54,271 nt of DNA, taken from the NCBI GenBank assembly GCA_015499995.1, contig JADNRV010000324.1, positions 1-54,271 of the forward strand. The letters are read 5' to 3'. Of this stretch, positions 19,435-30,442 are shown one piece after another. The notes under the pieces are model-generated. The model was given only the letters and a program-made list of their open reading frames with translations. It did no database searches and was not told the origin of the DNA. The translations under genes and the position numbers were made by a program. The stretch comes from Flammula alnicola (taxonomy: Eukaryota; Basidiomycota; Agaricomycetes; Agaricales; Strophariaceae). The first letter of the stretch is position 1. The number at the start of each line of letters is the position of its first letter.

Positions 19435-21160
19435 CTATGGCTTCGGGGCCCCTACGATCTCTCGTGCCCACGCAGCATCCACCGCGACCCTCGCAGCGAA
19501 GAACTCGCCCAGCAGCTCGTTCAGCTGCGCATACGTCTCCGAATCAGCTTCGTTCGACGCATCCAGCGAATCCGCCATGTCCGACTGGGGGTGAAGCACC
19601 CGTAGAGCATCCTATAATATAGCATAACCTCGATCAACATCACGAAAAAAGAAAAGATGGAAAATGGGTCTCTGGACACCTACCATGACAGAGTTGACGA
19701 GGTCATAGGAGCTTCCGGCTTCCTGGCCCTCCGCCTCTGCAGCGACGACTTTGGCGCCTCCGCCCTCTACCAGGCCCTTTCTCACAGCTTCTTTGCCCAC
19801 GCCGACGAGCCCGCGGATGGCGCCTTCCCGGGTGCCGTGGCTTTTTCCAGGAGAGATAAGTGCCAATAGGAGGGTCTTCATTATGCGTGGCGATAGTGAG
19901 GGATATGTCGTCGAGTGCTGCGTAAGGAGCTTGGACAGCGTCTGTGATCCTGTTGTGCGCAGCTGGGTTGCATGACTTGAGGGCAGAGATGAATGAAGGA
20001 GGATGGAGAGGATAGGGGGAAGAATTTGATGTAGCTGTTGAAATCGGAGTAAGATTCGATGTACAGCATCATTCGAGATATAGAAAACGACATACGTATG
20101 GTTCAACGAACAACGTGGTGTTGTCCAAAATGGCGCTGATCACGTCCAGCAGGACTTCGAGCACTTTTCCTTCACTCTCGCTTGGAGATTCTTCCTTGAG
20201 CACACTAACGACGCCCTCGCCTACCCAGCGGACCAAGTAGGGCAAAAGTGATTGCAAGCCAGCATCGCTGCGCAGGCTCGCCAATGCAGCCGTTCGTTTC
20301 GAGAAGTCGGAGGTCGGTGGGAGAAGAGAAGACGTCAGGCGAGCATAGTATAGTTGCAGTTCTCGCGACAAGACTTGCTTGACGATCTGCTGGTTTTGTT
20401 GTAGGTTTGCTTGTTGGCCGGTAGCAGGCTTCTTCGTTCCTGGCGGCAGGTTTCCTGTCGGGCCTAGAGGGAGGCCCGATCCGTTGACCATTGGCGATAC
20501 CCCGTTGACCTTCAAGAGCTCCCCCTTGGCGGTGGCATCGCCATCCGTATCGCGGGGTATCGCAGGTGGATTTTCCGGTATGAGTGGTTGTACGCCCTCG
20601 ACAGCCAACCAATGTGCGGTCCAACCGACCCCTTTGGGCAGCGCAATTTTCTCCTCTCGAAGAACGCGGTCGAAGTCGATCTCCTCGTCTTCAGGGAAGT
20701 AGACTGGGCCAGCGGCAGGTACTTGTGGGAATGGGAGTGCGCGGCGGAACGTGGTCGGATTGTATGGCGAGTGTCCATATAGAGGTTCGATGTTGAGAAC
20801 GCGTAAAGCTTGATCAACGTCGGCGGTGGTCATCATTGTGCGTCGGCCATGTCGCATGAAACGTGCTGCTTCCTAAAGATGTTAAGCATTCGCACACCCT
20901 CCACAAGTTCGACTGTTGTACTTCGATGAGTTGGTTGATTCGATATTCCACATCACTGGCCAATGATGAAGCGACGCTGTCTGATATTGTTATATTCAGA
21001 GATTCAGCAATGTCCTGAACAGAGAAAAACACCGTTGATTTAAGCACACGGATTCGCTATTAGTTCATAGGCAACACACTTTGATAGAGTCGACTTTGTA
21101 GACGCCGGTCTGTGCGCCCTGGCCTATGCGGGCCTTCGGTTTTGTGGTATTGTTCTGCAT
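19435..21160 (-). CDS. TAF6: TFIID subunit TAF6 (histone-fold + HEAT domain)
   Basis: Five exons: 21160-21080, 21014-20922, 20872-20096, 20034-19684 and 19611-19435; 492 residues, normal for fungal TAF6. Residues about 20-90 form the histone fold that pairs with TAF9: YKVDSIKDIAESLNI, SSLASDVEYRINQLIEEA and RRTMMTTADVDQALRVLNI, followed by the conserved PLYGHSPYNPTTFRRA. After a Pro/Gly-rich linker, KQVLSRELQLYYARLTSSLL through LLLALISPG is the C-terminal HEAT-repeat domain. TAF6 is a shared subunit of TFIID and, in yeast, SAGA, acting in RNA polymerase II promoter recognition. It is transcribed divergently from the neighbouring Lys-rich protein gene across 291 bp. All splice sites are canonical and no frame problems are seen. 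Confidence 0.96.
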
Positions 21161-21451
21161 GTTTAACAGAGGCGCGTCGTTTGGGCCCAATTATCGTAGA
21201 AACATGGAGGTTTTTGTCGAGTTCCGAGCCAAGGCCATGGACGTTGGCGTCGACAATGGACCCTGCGGTGGAGTGGGATTAGTAATTTGCTGTTGTTTGC
21301 TTCAGAGGCCAAAGACTTCTCCAGCCCACGGCGTCTCGGAAATTTCTGGACCTTTCTATGTCGCCGTCACTTTCCACATAACGTCTCTTAAACTTCGCCA
21401 ACACCCTTTCTTCTCCTACCCCCATTACAAGACCCATATTTCCCTTTAACA
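21161..21451. promoter_or_regulatory. Bidirectional promoter TAF6 / Lys-rich protein
   Basis: A 291-bp spacer separates two divergent start codons. It includes pyrimidine-rich stretches (TTTCTTCTCCTACCCCC) just above the rightward ATG, a common feature of fungal core promoters. No TATA box. Confidence 0.5.
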
Positions 21452-22239
21452 ATGCAAAATTCAGTTAGTAACTTGAACGGGGCGTTGTCCAACTCACAGA
21501 ACCCACAACCTTCCGCACTAGTAACCTCATTGGCATCCGTCTCTCCGGGGACCGAAGGCTCATCAGGCAAATCCAGGTCTCCTCCCGTGAAACCCGCGAA
21601 TGTGTTCTCTAACGATGGTTCGTTCCTTGACAGAATAAGGCGATCTATCAAGGTTTGGGGCCCTTGATTTTGCTTTCTGTTAGGCGAGTCGCGACATGCA
21701 TGCTGATGTCGGGGGTCGCCTTCTGAATGCAGGAAGAAGAGGACAAGAAGAAGACGCAAGAAGCCCTTGAAAGGTTGGTATGGTTATCGGAGGGCGCATT
21801 TTATGTTTATCGTCTTTGTTGGAATAACTCGCTCACATCCTCTCACCGTGATATAGGAAGAAACATTTCGCCGACCGTTTCGTGCGTGCATCTCGTTTCA
21901 TAGTCTGTTCCGAGCAAGTACTGACTGACCTTTCTACCTCAAGAAAACCCGCGGTAAACGTCCTCCGCCTCCTTCCGAATCTCCTACAAGCGCCGCCGCC
22001 AACCCCGAGATCGAAGGCTCTCCGAAGAAAAAACGCAAACTGTCCTCATCCAACGTGAAGGAGACGAAGGAACTTGAAGACACAAGCGCCCAAGGTTCAT
22101 TCTCAACTTCGATCTAAAAGAACGCCAACACTATTCTAACGCCTATGTACCCATCACAGCTGAGTACCACAGGGCCGTCGAATCCTACCCAAGCAGCCTC
22201 CAAGACACTGGAACTGGAGTAAGACCTTTCATTAAATGA
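21452..22239 (+). CDS. Small Lys-rich, probably nuclear disordered protein
   Basis: Exons 21452-21652, 21733-21773, 21857-21881, 21944-22094 and 22160-22239; 165 residues, phases consistent. The N-terminus is Ser/Asn/Pro-rich (KSRSPPVKPANVFSNDGSFLDR). A charged helical stretch follows (RRSIKEEEDKKKTQEALER, then KKHFADRFKTRGKRPPP), and then a nuclear-localisation-like SPKKKRK. The C-terminus EYHRAVESYPSSLQD ends with RPFIK. Small exons of 41 and 25 nt interrupt the helical part. I recognise the overall type (short fungal nuclear protein with a K/R/E helix) but cannot assign a function; sharing a promoter with TAF6 hints at a constitutive gene. An alternative last splice (donor GTAAGA at 22219) would change the final residues. 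Confidence 0.68.
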
Positions 22240-22733
22240 CTGATACCATCTCATTGCCCTAGACCTCAAAATGAATGTGAGTCTTTCTCCGTCTCAGGGT
22301 TTGTTTTATTCATTTGGAATTAGCGAGCTGACTTGATAGATCTTCTCCAGCAACTTTTTCTCTCTATCTCTCTCTAAGTACCATTGGCGTCTTGTCCACC
22401 TCGTGTGTGCCATATTGGAATATTGGGATCCTGCTGTATTATATTGGTCCTTCTTCACAACTCATCCCCCTATCCCTATACTGCCTTTATCGTAAAATAC
22501 CTTGCGAATTATATCTTGAATTGGGGAAACTGTATGGAATGTCCGACGCAACAAATCAAAACCTCAAGTAGGGACTAGTAACTAGGAAGATCAACGAATA
22601 CAGTGACGAGATTATCGTAACAAGAGAACTAGAACTTGGTGCTACAGCTGAGAGAAAAATGCAGGGGTTTACGGTGTCTATCATAGGGAAAACATTCGAA
22701 TTCGAGAAAATAAGTGGAGGACCCAGGCAGCAG
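22240..22733. other. Convergent 3' intergenic region
   Basis: Holds the 3' ends of the Lys-rich gene and BBC1. A pyrimidine tract TTTTTCTCTCTATCTCTCTC occurs near 22355-22376. No gene seen. Confidence 0.5.
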
Positions 22734-25700
22734 CTACCCTTCCAACGCCCGATAGACCTGGAGATATTATTGAGCAGGGATCACCCAGCAAATTCCACGT
22801 AAAACTCACTTTGACGGTTCCACTCTTAAGATCTTCCAGGCGATAGCTAACCGATTCGACAGTCTAAGAGACGATCATCGTCAACACCACAGAAAAATAA
22901 ATAAAAATAAAAACGCACCTGTTGTCCAACATGCTGATTGGCATGGAACACCCTAATCTTCGTCTTCTTCGCCTCAAACTCGCCCACAATACCCACCAGC
23001 ACCTCGCCCGCCCCACCCACATTCTGATGATACGTCTGTATCCCCTTATGCCCCTTCAGCTTCGCATCATGGATCTCCACAATATCGCCCGGCATGATCT
23101 CGCTCGCCCTCTTCTGCACCGATGGCCCGTTCTGCACATACACGAGATACCCATACTCGCCCGACGCGGTCGGCACGGGCGCGGCGTTGGGCACGGTTGC
23201 CAGCACGCCTTGCACGAACCCGGCGTACGTCCCGTCTCCGATCAGCGTCTTCTTCGATTTCTCGAACATCGTCGTGGCCACTTCGCATACCTGCACACCG
23301 ACGCGACCCCAGAGCGCCATGAGATCGTCCGCAGAGAGATGGAGCTCGGAAGGCGGCAGACTGGCCTTCTTGGATGGAGGCGGAGGAGGTTGAGAAGGTC
23401 CAGGAGGAGACCCAGCTTCGGCAGCGTCTGTCCATGACAGAGACAAATCGCCACCACCACCAAAGTCGAATGCTGACGTCGGGATAGAAGGAAGTTCCCA
23501 TTGTGACGAGATGCTCTCACTCGGATCAGTGCTCTTCCTCGCCATGGATGGCGTGGGCGGCAACTGCGGCGTAGCCCTGGCCGGGAGCAATCGACTAGTA
23601 CGACGCGCAGGAGGAGGCGGAGGAGCCTCCTGGGATTCCGGTTCTTCGACCATCACATATTCCGAGTGACTGGGATGCATAAATGACGAAGACTTTCTCG
23701 CATCCTGAATAGTGTCTCCTGCTGATGAGCTAGTCATTGACCTTGTGGTTTGGACACTCGACCTTCTGATGGGCATAGACGGCACAGGAGGCCTAGAAGA
23801 CGGAGGAGGCGGAGAGGTCGGTTTATCTGCAGATTCTTGACGATGCGGTGCGCGAGCACTTCGAGAAGGAACAGGAGGAGGAGCCTCCTCAGGCTCTTCA
23901 GCATCCTCAAAATCAACTTCCTCCAGCTCGCTTTCCTCTGGTTCAACCTTGACACCGTCCTCCGACGACGCTGCTGCGCTTCCATAATCCGAATCAGTAT
24001 CAGCCCTCTGAGGTGGAGGCGGCAGATGGGTCGGTGGTGGAGGTGGCCGAGAAGGAGGCACTGCACGAGGTGCTGAAGGTGGAGGCGGCGGAGGCGGCGA
24101 TTCAGGCACACTTTCCTCTCGTTCCTCTCGTAACACATGCGACCTCTGAGGAGGTGCACCACCCATGCCCATCCCCACAGGCATCATGCCTATCCTCATC
24201 CCACCCATATGAGCCAACTTAGCAGAAATTCGTTCTTTCCTCGCTCTTTCCTCCTCCTCCTCGGATAGCACTTCGGCGGGCTGTTCTTCAGCCACGAGGC
24301 CACTGGCATCCTCTTCCTGTTCGTCGCTAGGATGCGGTGGAGGAGGACGAGTAGCAGGAGTAGGAATTGGAGCAGCACCGAACTTGATTCCGCCCAACTT
24401 CGCCATTCGTTCAGCGATCGTCTTCCTCCTTAATTGCTCTATATCTCGCTCGGGCTGTTCCTCTCTTTCTTCGGATGTCTGAGGAGCCGCTGCGAATGGA
24501 GGCGGCGGCGGCGGAGGAGAGGACACAGCCGGGGGTGGCGGAGGAGACGGATTAATCCCAGGAGCATCAGACTGAGACTGAGCCACGGCCTGCAGGTTGG
24601 CAGAAGAAGTGCGCCTACTTGGACTATGGAAAGAAGGATCAATTGGATCTACTCCAAAAAGAAAAATATTTCAAGTCAGATTAAGCCAAGAAAACAAAAC
24701 CCGACGATGTACATACCACCCTCTTCTTCATCCAAAATCTCCTCAACACTCGACCCAGGGAAAGAAACACCAGGAGTCAACAGCGAAGGAGAAGTAGGCA
24801 ACACTTCAGCATCCTGCTGGACGGTTGGAGCAGGTGGCAATGTACGGCGAACAGGAGGAGAGTGAGAGTGATGTACAGCCTCCTGCTCCGAAACCTGTGG
24901 TGGCAGAGGCGGCGGCGGAGGGACAACACGAGGAGGAGGATGTCCAGCGGGATTCCTGGGAGGAATGGGCAACGCCTGCCCATCGTGGTCCGAATCCGGC
25001 TCCGAACCATAGTCAGACGGAGGCGACGGCGCCGACCGTACAGGTGGCACTTCCATCGACCGTCGTTGGAGGTGAGGCAAGGCAGGTGTATCGTTCTCTG
25101 ACCCATCGCCGTCCTCGTCCTCCTGTAGATACTGCCTCCTAGGCGGCGGGATGCCGCCTGGACCTCGTTGGCCAGGAGGAGGGGGCACGAATAAATGTGA
25201 TTGTGCAAGTCTCTCATCAGCTTCCTCGTCAGTCGCCTCTTCTGCTTCCTCCTCTTCCTCCTCCTCCTCGTTATCCTCAGGAGCTTGTGGAATGATACGT
25301 CTAGGTGGTTGAGCAGGTCTCACAGGTGGCGAAGACGCTGCGGGATGTTGAGGCGGCGCCCGAGGCGGCGCCCAGGTCGGTGGTGGCGGATGAACAGGTG
25401 GATTAATCGATTTCGACGAAACGAAGGTCTCTCTGCCCGATTCATCTTCATATTCATCATCACTGCCGCCCTCGAATTGTTCTACCTGAGCAGGTGGACG
25501 TGTTCCAGAAGGCGGAACAGGAGGAGGTCGCGACGTGTAATCAACTTGCTCGTGCTGAGACTCGGAACGCGGTAAAGTCGGCGCCTTGGGCTTCTCATGC
25601 TCTTCACTCGCAGCTGGAGGCTCCGGCTCGTAATCGGAAAGTTCATCTTCACCTTCTATACAGAAAGAGGGAAGAAAAAAAAGGAGAAAGGTCCAATCAA

Positions 25701-27787
25701 CATATAGTTACATTTGTATATTTTCAAGATATTGGATAATAAAGAAGATTTATTTACCATCGGAAAGCTCTTCTTCTTCGACTTTAGATTCTGTGAAAGG
25801 TTCTTTATGGACCGGAGGTGCTTCTTCATGAAGTGGTGAATGGGTAACCACGGGGTGCCGCTCTTCATATACCACAGTCGGGGCAAGAGGAGGAGAAGCG
25901 GCGAATGCCGCAGGTGCTGGAGGGGGCGAATGCGCGAACTCAGAGGACGGTTTGACTTGAGGAGGGGGCGCAAATGGATTGATCCCACCCATCTTAGCAA
26001 GTCGCTCAGCAACACGTTTTTTGCGAGCCTCTTCTTCCGCCGCCTCTGTGTCTTCTTCCTCGACATCTGGCGCGGGTGCAGATATTTCGGATTGTACATG
26101 TGTTTCCTCAGGTTTTGCGATTTCCGCAGGTGCAGCGCGAGGCGGAGGAGGGATGGACGGCGCTATAAAACTTTCCGCCATCTTAGAGTCTTCATCATCT
26201 TCATCATCGTATTCATCGTCCAGATCATCCTCGTTTGTTTGGGCAAGGGAAGGAGGAGGGGAAATAAAGCCCGATGTTTCAGGTGGGACGGGCGTCTCTT
26301 CACCTGGCGACTCAACGGATTTGACTTGAGATGGTGTCGCTGATTCCAAGTCCTCTTTGCCCGAAATTTCAGCAACTTCGGCAACTGGCTCAGGCGTGAC
26401 CTCGTGGTGAACCTCCGGCAATGCAGGGATTACAGGAGGCTGGGGTGCTTCCTCGCGTATCTCGGCCTTCGATTCTTCATGCTCTGGACTTTCAGCCACC
26501 TCATGGCGCGGAATAGCTGGCTCTGGCTCTCGTACAGGTTCTTCCACAGGTTTCTCGGCCTCCTCCGCAGTAACAGGAGCAGGAGTAGTCTCTTCTGCTT
26601 GTTCTTCCGGAACTTCGGGTGGAGGTGCTGCAGGTTTAACTGGTTTCTTGCGCGGAGGGCCTGCCCGTCTTGGAACGACAGGAACAGGCATAGAGGAAGG
26701 ACTCTTGGCAGGCTGCGAGCCTGTTGACTCCGACGAAAGGACGGACGCGTTCTCAGAGTTCTTGCGGGAAGGGAAATATTCTGGTAGAAACATATTAATT
26801 TACTGAACCATGTGCATATTGATTTTTTGATTTACCTGGCGCCTTTCTGACATCCTCTGCAACAGCCCCAGTTGGGGGTGATGCAACGAGAGCTAATATA
26901 ACGAAGACGATAAGCTACGGATAAGATCAACACGCATATATTCACTTACCTTCCTCTGCAGGAGGAGGAGATGCAATCTCGACAGACTTAGGTGGTTCAG
27001 GACTAGAAACCTCGTGTTTGGGCTGTTCTTCAGTGACCTTCGGTTCTTCAGCGGGAGGAATTTCCTCTTGCGTCGATCTCCTGACCGGAGGCTTTTTGCC
27101 AAAGACGGGCGGAGCCATACCGAGTCGAGCACCTCCCAAACGAGCCATCCGGGCGGCGATAGCAGCACGACGCTGCCGTTCCTCTTCCTCGGGGTCAACT
27201 GCCGCTGCCTCGCCCTCGTTATCACCCTCGGCTGCAGCAGCAGGCGCCGCAGACTCCTCGCCTTCCGCCAGCACCTTCAGAGGCTCAACGTTCTCTTGCG
27301 ATTGCACAGAAACGGGAGGCGATATCGTCCTCTCGACCGCAGCAGCAATGCCCGCAGTCGATGCTTCCGCGGCATGATCGTCGTCATCGACAGGGGCATG
27401 AACGACCGGGGGTGGTTTCCATTTAGGTTTCTCCAGCGCGGGTTTCGGCGCGACTGTCGGCGGGGCGCCGAATGCGCCCTTGCCTTGTAATGCAGCCATA
27501 CGCTCCCTCAGACTGCCTGCCTTCGTAATGCTCTCCTTGGCGTCGGACGCAGACATCCCTCCAACCCTCGTGGAGGTTGATGCTGCATGCTCTGTGGTGG
27601 AAGCCGGAGGAGATGAGGGTGGAGACGGAACCTTGGGTTTCCATGAGGAGAATCCAGCGGGCTTTGGGCGCACTGCGGGGGCAGGGGCTGGAGGAGCCGC
27701 CGCCGATGCTGATTTCTCGAACGCCGCAATCCTGTCGCGCAGCGAACCAGGCTTTGGCTTTGGCGGTGGAGAAGGCTGATCAGGCAT
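22734..27787 (-). CDS. BBC1: BBC1-like actin-patch protein (Pro-rich scaffold, conserved C-terminal domain)
   Basis: Seven exons: 27787-26950, 26892-26836, 26780-25758, 25655-24717, 24648-22919, 22863-22810, 22757-22734; 1554 residues in one consistent frame. Most is disordered, with long Pro runs (PPPPPP, profilin- and SH3-binding-like) between acidic blocks. Two N-terminal copies (SLRDRIAAFEK, SLRERMAALQ) and four later ones (AARMARLGGARLGM, AERLAKMGGINPF, AERMAKLGGIKFG, SAKLAHMGGMRIGM) form a recurring short motif. The C-terminal 150-170 residues are folded and conserved: LMALWGRVGVQVCEVA, ASEIMPGDIVEIHDAKLKGH, HQNVGGAGEVLVGIVGEFE, then NQHVGQQTVESVSYRLEDLK and the last residues VYRALEG. 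This is the Bbc1/Mti1 family, which restrains Las17/WASP and Arp2/3 at endocytic actin patches. Unlike yeast Bbc1, no SH3 domain is present at the N-terminus. Confidence 0.9.
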
Positions 27788-28030
27788 CGATGTCGCTGTC
27801 GTCGCTGTTGGTGGTGATAGTGGTTTGGAGCACGAGCCTCCTTGGCCTCGATCTGAGACGGTTGAGGCTATAATGTACTTCACCTTCCCACGCTCAGGTT
27901 CGCGTTGCAACCCTCGGATTTATTAGCAACCGATCTCTATAAAATGAAATTCGATAATGAAGATGAGGTGGTGTATACTCTACAAGACAAATTTAAAAGT
28001 GCGTGTCTATCGTCTAAATAATGTCGTACA

Positions 28031-29574
28031 TTAAGTGTCAACATCGTGAGTGTGCTTGCGCAGCCAGAACGGTCCTGCAGAACTGTCAGCTATAATATCT
28101 CTGATAAGATCAAAAGATAGTCTCACGAACCAACAGGATCATCTGCGTCGTGGAATATAGTCGTCCAGGAGCCCAGAACGCCAAAGTCAGAGCGTAGCCC
28201 GCCCACCTGGACGCCTTCGGAGCTAGAGAGGCCATGAATAATCTGCCAGATGAGTGCACACAAGTAGGACGAAGCACCAACCTCCAAATTGCATTTCCCT
28301 GATCCCCAGATACCTAAAAAAAATAGAACATTGCATTAGTACGCGTAAATTGCATTCATAGAAAATATCCAGACTTACAAAGTGCCATTGAACTTGATTA
28401 TCGGTTGTCATCTTGACACGACCTGTCATCGTCGAAGTCGAAGGATCGTGCATCTCTCCAAAGAAGTAGATAATCGGTCTTGTCGGATGGTCAGGATCGT
28501 GCTCGGTCCGAGTTACGCAGAGATTCACGTCCAGAGAACGGAATACTTCACGGAAATCTGGGTCCTCGAATAAAGACGTGTCACTGTGTGTCGCCTATGC
28601 AGAAAACGACGACTTAGTCAATGCACTCTGGAAGGACACTGAACGCCTACGTTCGCTTCATTAAACGCTGGAAGAAAAAAGCAACAGACATGAGGGACAT
28701 TCAATAAGATCCAAAGTAAAATATACTCACTCATCAAATCTCTATGATCACAAAAGCAAAACGATACAGCCCACGAGCCAGTAACACCAGCCCAATCCTT
28801 CTCCTCATCCAGGTCAATCCCATCCGGAACGACAATCTGCGTAAACGGCAAGCTCATCGGAAACACCGCAAACACAAAATCCTCGTCCTCCCTCAGATCC
28901 ACCAAATGCATCGACACCACATGGTGCAGCGCCTGCACATGCTCCCAATTCACTGCCCCATTCTCCAGGAGCGGCCCATACTCGTTCTCGGGGCGGTAGT
29001 TTCGCATATTGTACACATACGCGCGGGACTTGATGCGGCTCTGCCTGCTCGTATCCGCCTGGGTAAGACCGTAATACGAATGCAGCTGGGCAATGAGCTG
29101 CCGTTCCTCACCCGACCCCCCACCCCTCTCCTCCAGACGGTCCAGGAAACCGCGCCGAAGCATCGCAGCGACCCAAAGTAAATTACCCGACAGTTCGCCA
29201 AGGCTCTGGGGCGACGTCCACGGGCGGACATACCACACCATCGAGAGGAAAGTTTGCAGGATACTCTTCAGCTCTCCAGGCTTCATGACGGCCAAGCTAT
29301 CTGTCGCAGTGACTACACCCCGTGCCCGCATAATGTGCTGCAATTCCGGCCCCCATGCGATCGGAGTCGGCCTCGGACGGCCCTCCTGCGAGACCGTTGT
29401 CCTGGGGTCGTCAAAGGGCTGCAACAAATAAAGCTCTCTCCACAACTTGTTGTCCGAGAGGTAAACGATGGATCGTAGAGTCGAGCATGTCTGTGCGGCC
29501 TGCGCAACATCGATGGGATCGCAACGAATAAGTATGTCTTCAATAAGCTCGGAAGGTAAGTCGGTAAATATCAT
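28031..29574 (-). CDS. F-box protein 4 (conserved mushroom type)
   Basis: Six exons: 29574-28731, 28667-28651 (17 nt), 28594-28379, 28313-28282, 28222-28131 and 28074-28031; 414 residues. The N-terminal F-box is clear: IFTDLPSELIEDILIRCDPI, DVAQAAQTCSTLRSIVYLS, NKLWRELYL. The central part is Trp- and Leu-rich with GELSGNLLWVAAMLRRG. The C-terminus forms a compact domain with conserved turns: GRVKMTTDNQVQWHF, NAIWSSEGVQVGGLRSDFG, LGSWTTIFHDADDPVGPFW. The splice at 28282/28222 was chosen because it restores WSSEGVQVGG. Expected to be an SCF adaptor. It lies only about 240 bp downstream of the BBC1 start, in the same orientation. Confidence 0.87.
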
Positions 29575-30442
29575 GATGGACCTCGGAGTATTGAACGCTG
29601 AAAGAACGGGCTGAGAAGCAGTGGTCTGTGGGCACTGGATACGTCAACGCGTCAAGGCGCAAGAGCACGAAACTTCCAGAATCCACCGGGCCGCCGAAGG
29701 CCGCCGAGACTGAGAACAAAGGCACCGCGGTCACATGAGCGGATCTTGAGGCGAGGAATTTCAGCCCAACGATTAGGCTCAATCAAATCCCCTCACAACG
29801 TGGATGGTCTTGGTACGAGACTTATCCAACGATAATCCTCTACTCGCCGACAGGGCGATCCACATATGGATAGAAGATCAAGGAAAGCGTCACACCGAGA
29901 GAAAAATCGTCAAAAAGTGCGAAGAAACCCATTGCACTAGTAGTGTGTGTCGTGTATGGTACTAGTGGATACAAAGGTAAATTACAAAGCTCGGACAGAA
30001 ATCCGTGTTGTGGTAGTAGTGGGGAGTGCTGTGTGTGCGTAAGATGTATGCATGCGGAACTGTATGATTAAATTCTACCTAGAGCTACAAAAGACGATAA
30101 CTTTGCAAAGCAGGAGCCGAAGTGAAAGTAGGGCATGGCAGTAGCAGTTGTAGATGGGAAGCACAACTGCGACGGTGAAAACTGAAACCAGCATGTGTAG
30201 TAGTCGGCATGATAACGAACCATTAAAAATGTGAAAGTCCACCTGATTCCCAAAGTAAAAGAGTGACAGTCTTGTTTCGTGAATGACAAGAGTTTCCTGT
30301 CGCGTCGTGAACATTACAGACTGTCAAAAAGAGAGAGGAAGGAGAACCGATCAATCACGAAAACACAATAAACAATAAAAGAAAAAGCTCACATGATTGT
30401 GAGTGAGTTTGATGTTCGTTAGATATGCAGATACGTGTTTGA
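29575..30442. other. Intergenic: F-box 4 promoter and YTH gene 3' end
   Basis: 868 bp without a gene. The left part is upstream of the F-box 4 ATG; the right part (about 30060-30442) should be the 3' untranslated region of the YTH gene. It contains a CACTAGTAGTGTGTGTCG...GTACTAGTGG segment at about 29935-29968 with repeated ACTAGT, not interpretable further. Confidence 0.45.

Noticed and set aside
22847..27910. Long Arg/Leu-rich frames on both strands opposite and beside BBC1
   Set aside because: They are produced by the Pro/Glu-rich low-complexity coding of BBC1; none has a start context, intron logic or known motif, whereas the BBC1 frame splices cleanly to a conserved C-terminal domain.
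28744..29431. Plus-strand frames opposite F-box gene 4
   Set aside because: They are antisense shadows without motifs; the minus strand carries an F-box and a conserved C-terminal domain with six exons in phase.
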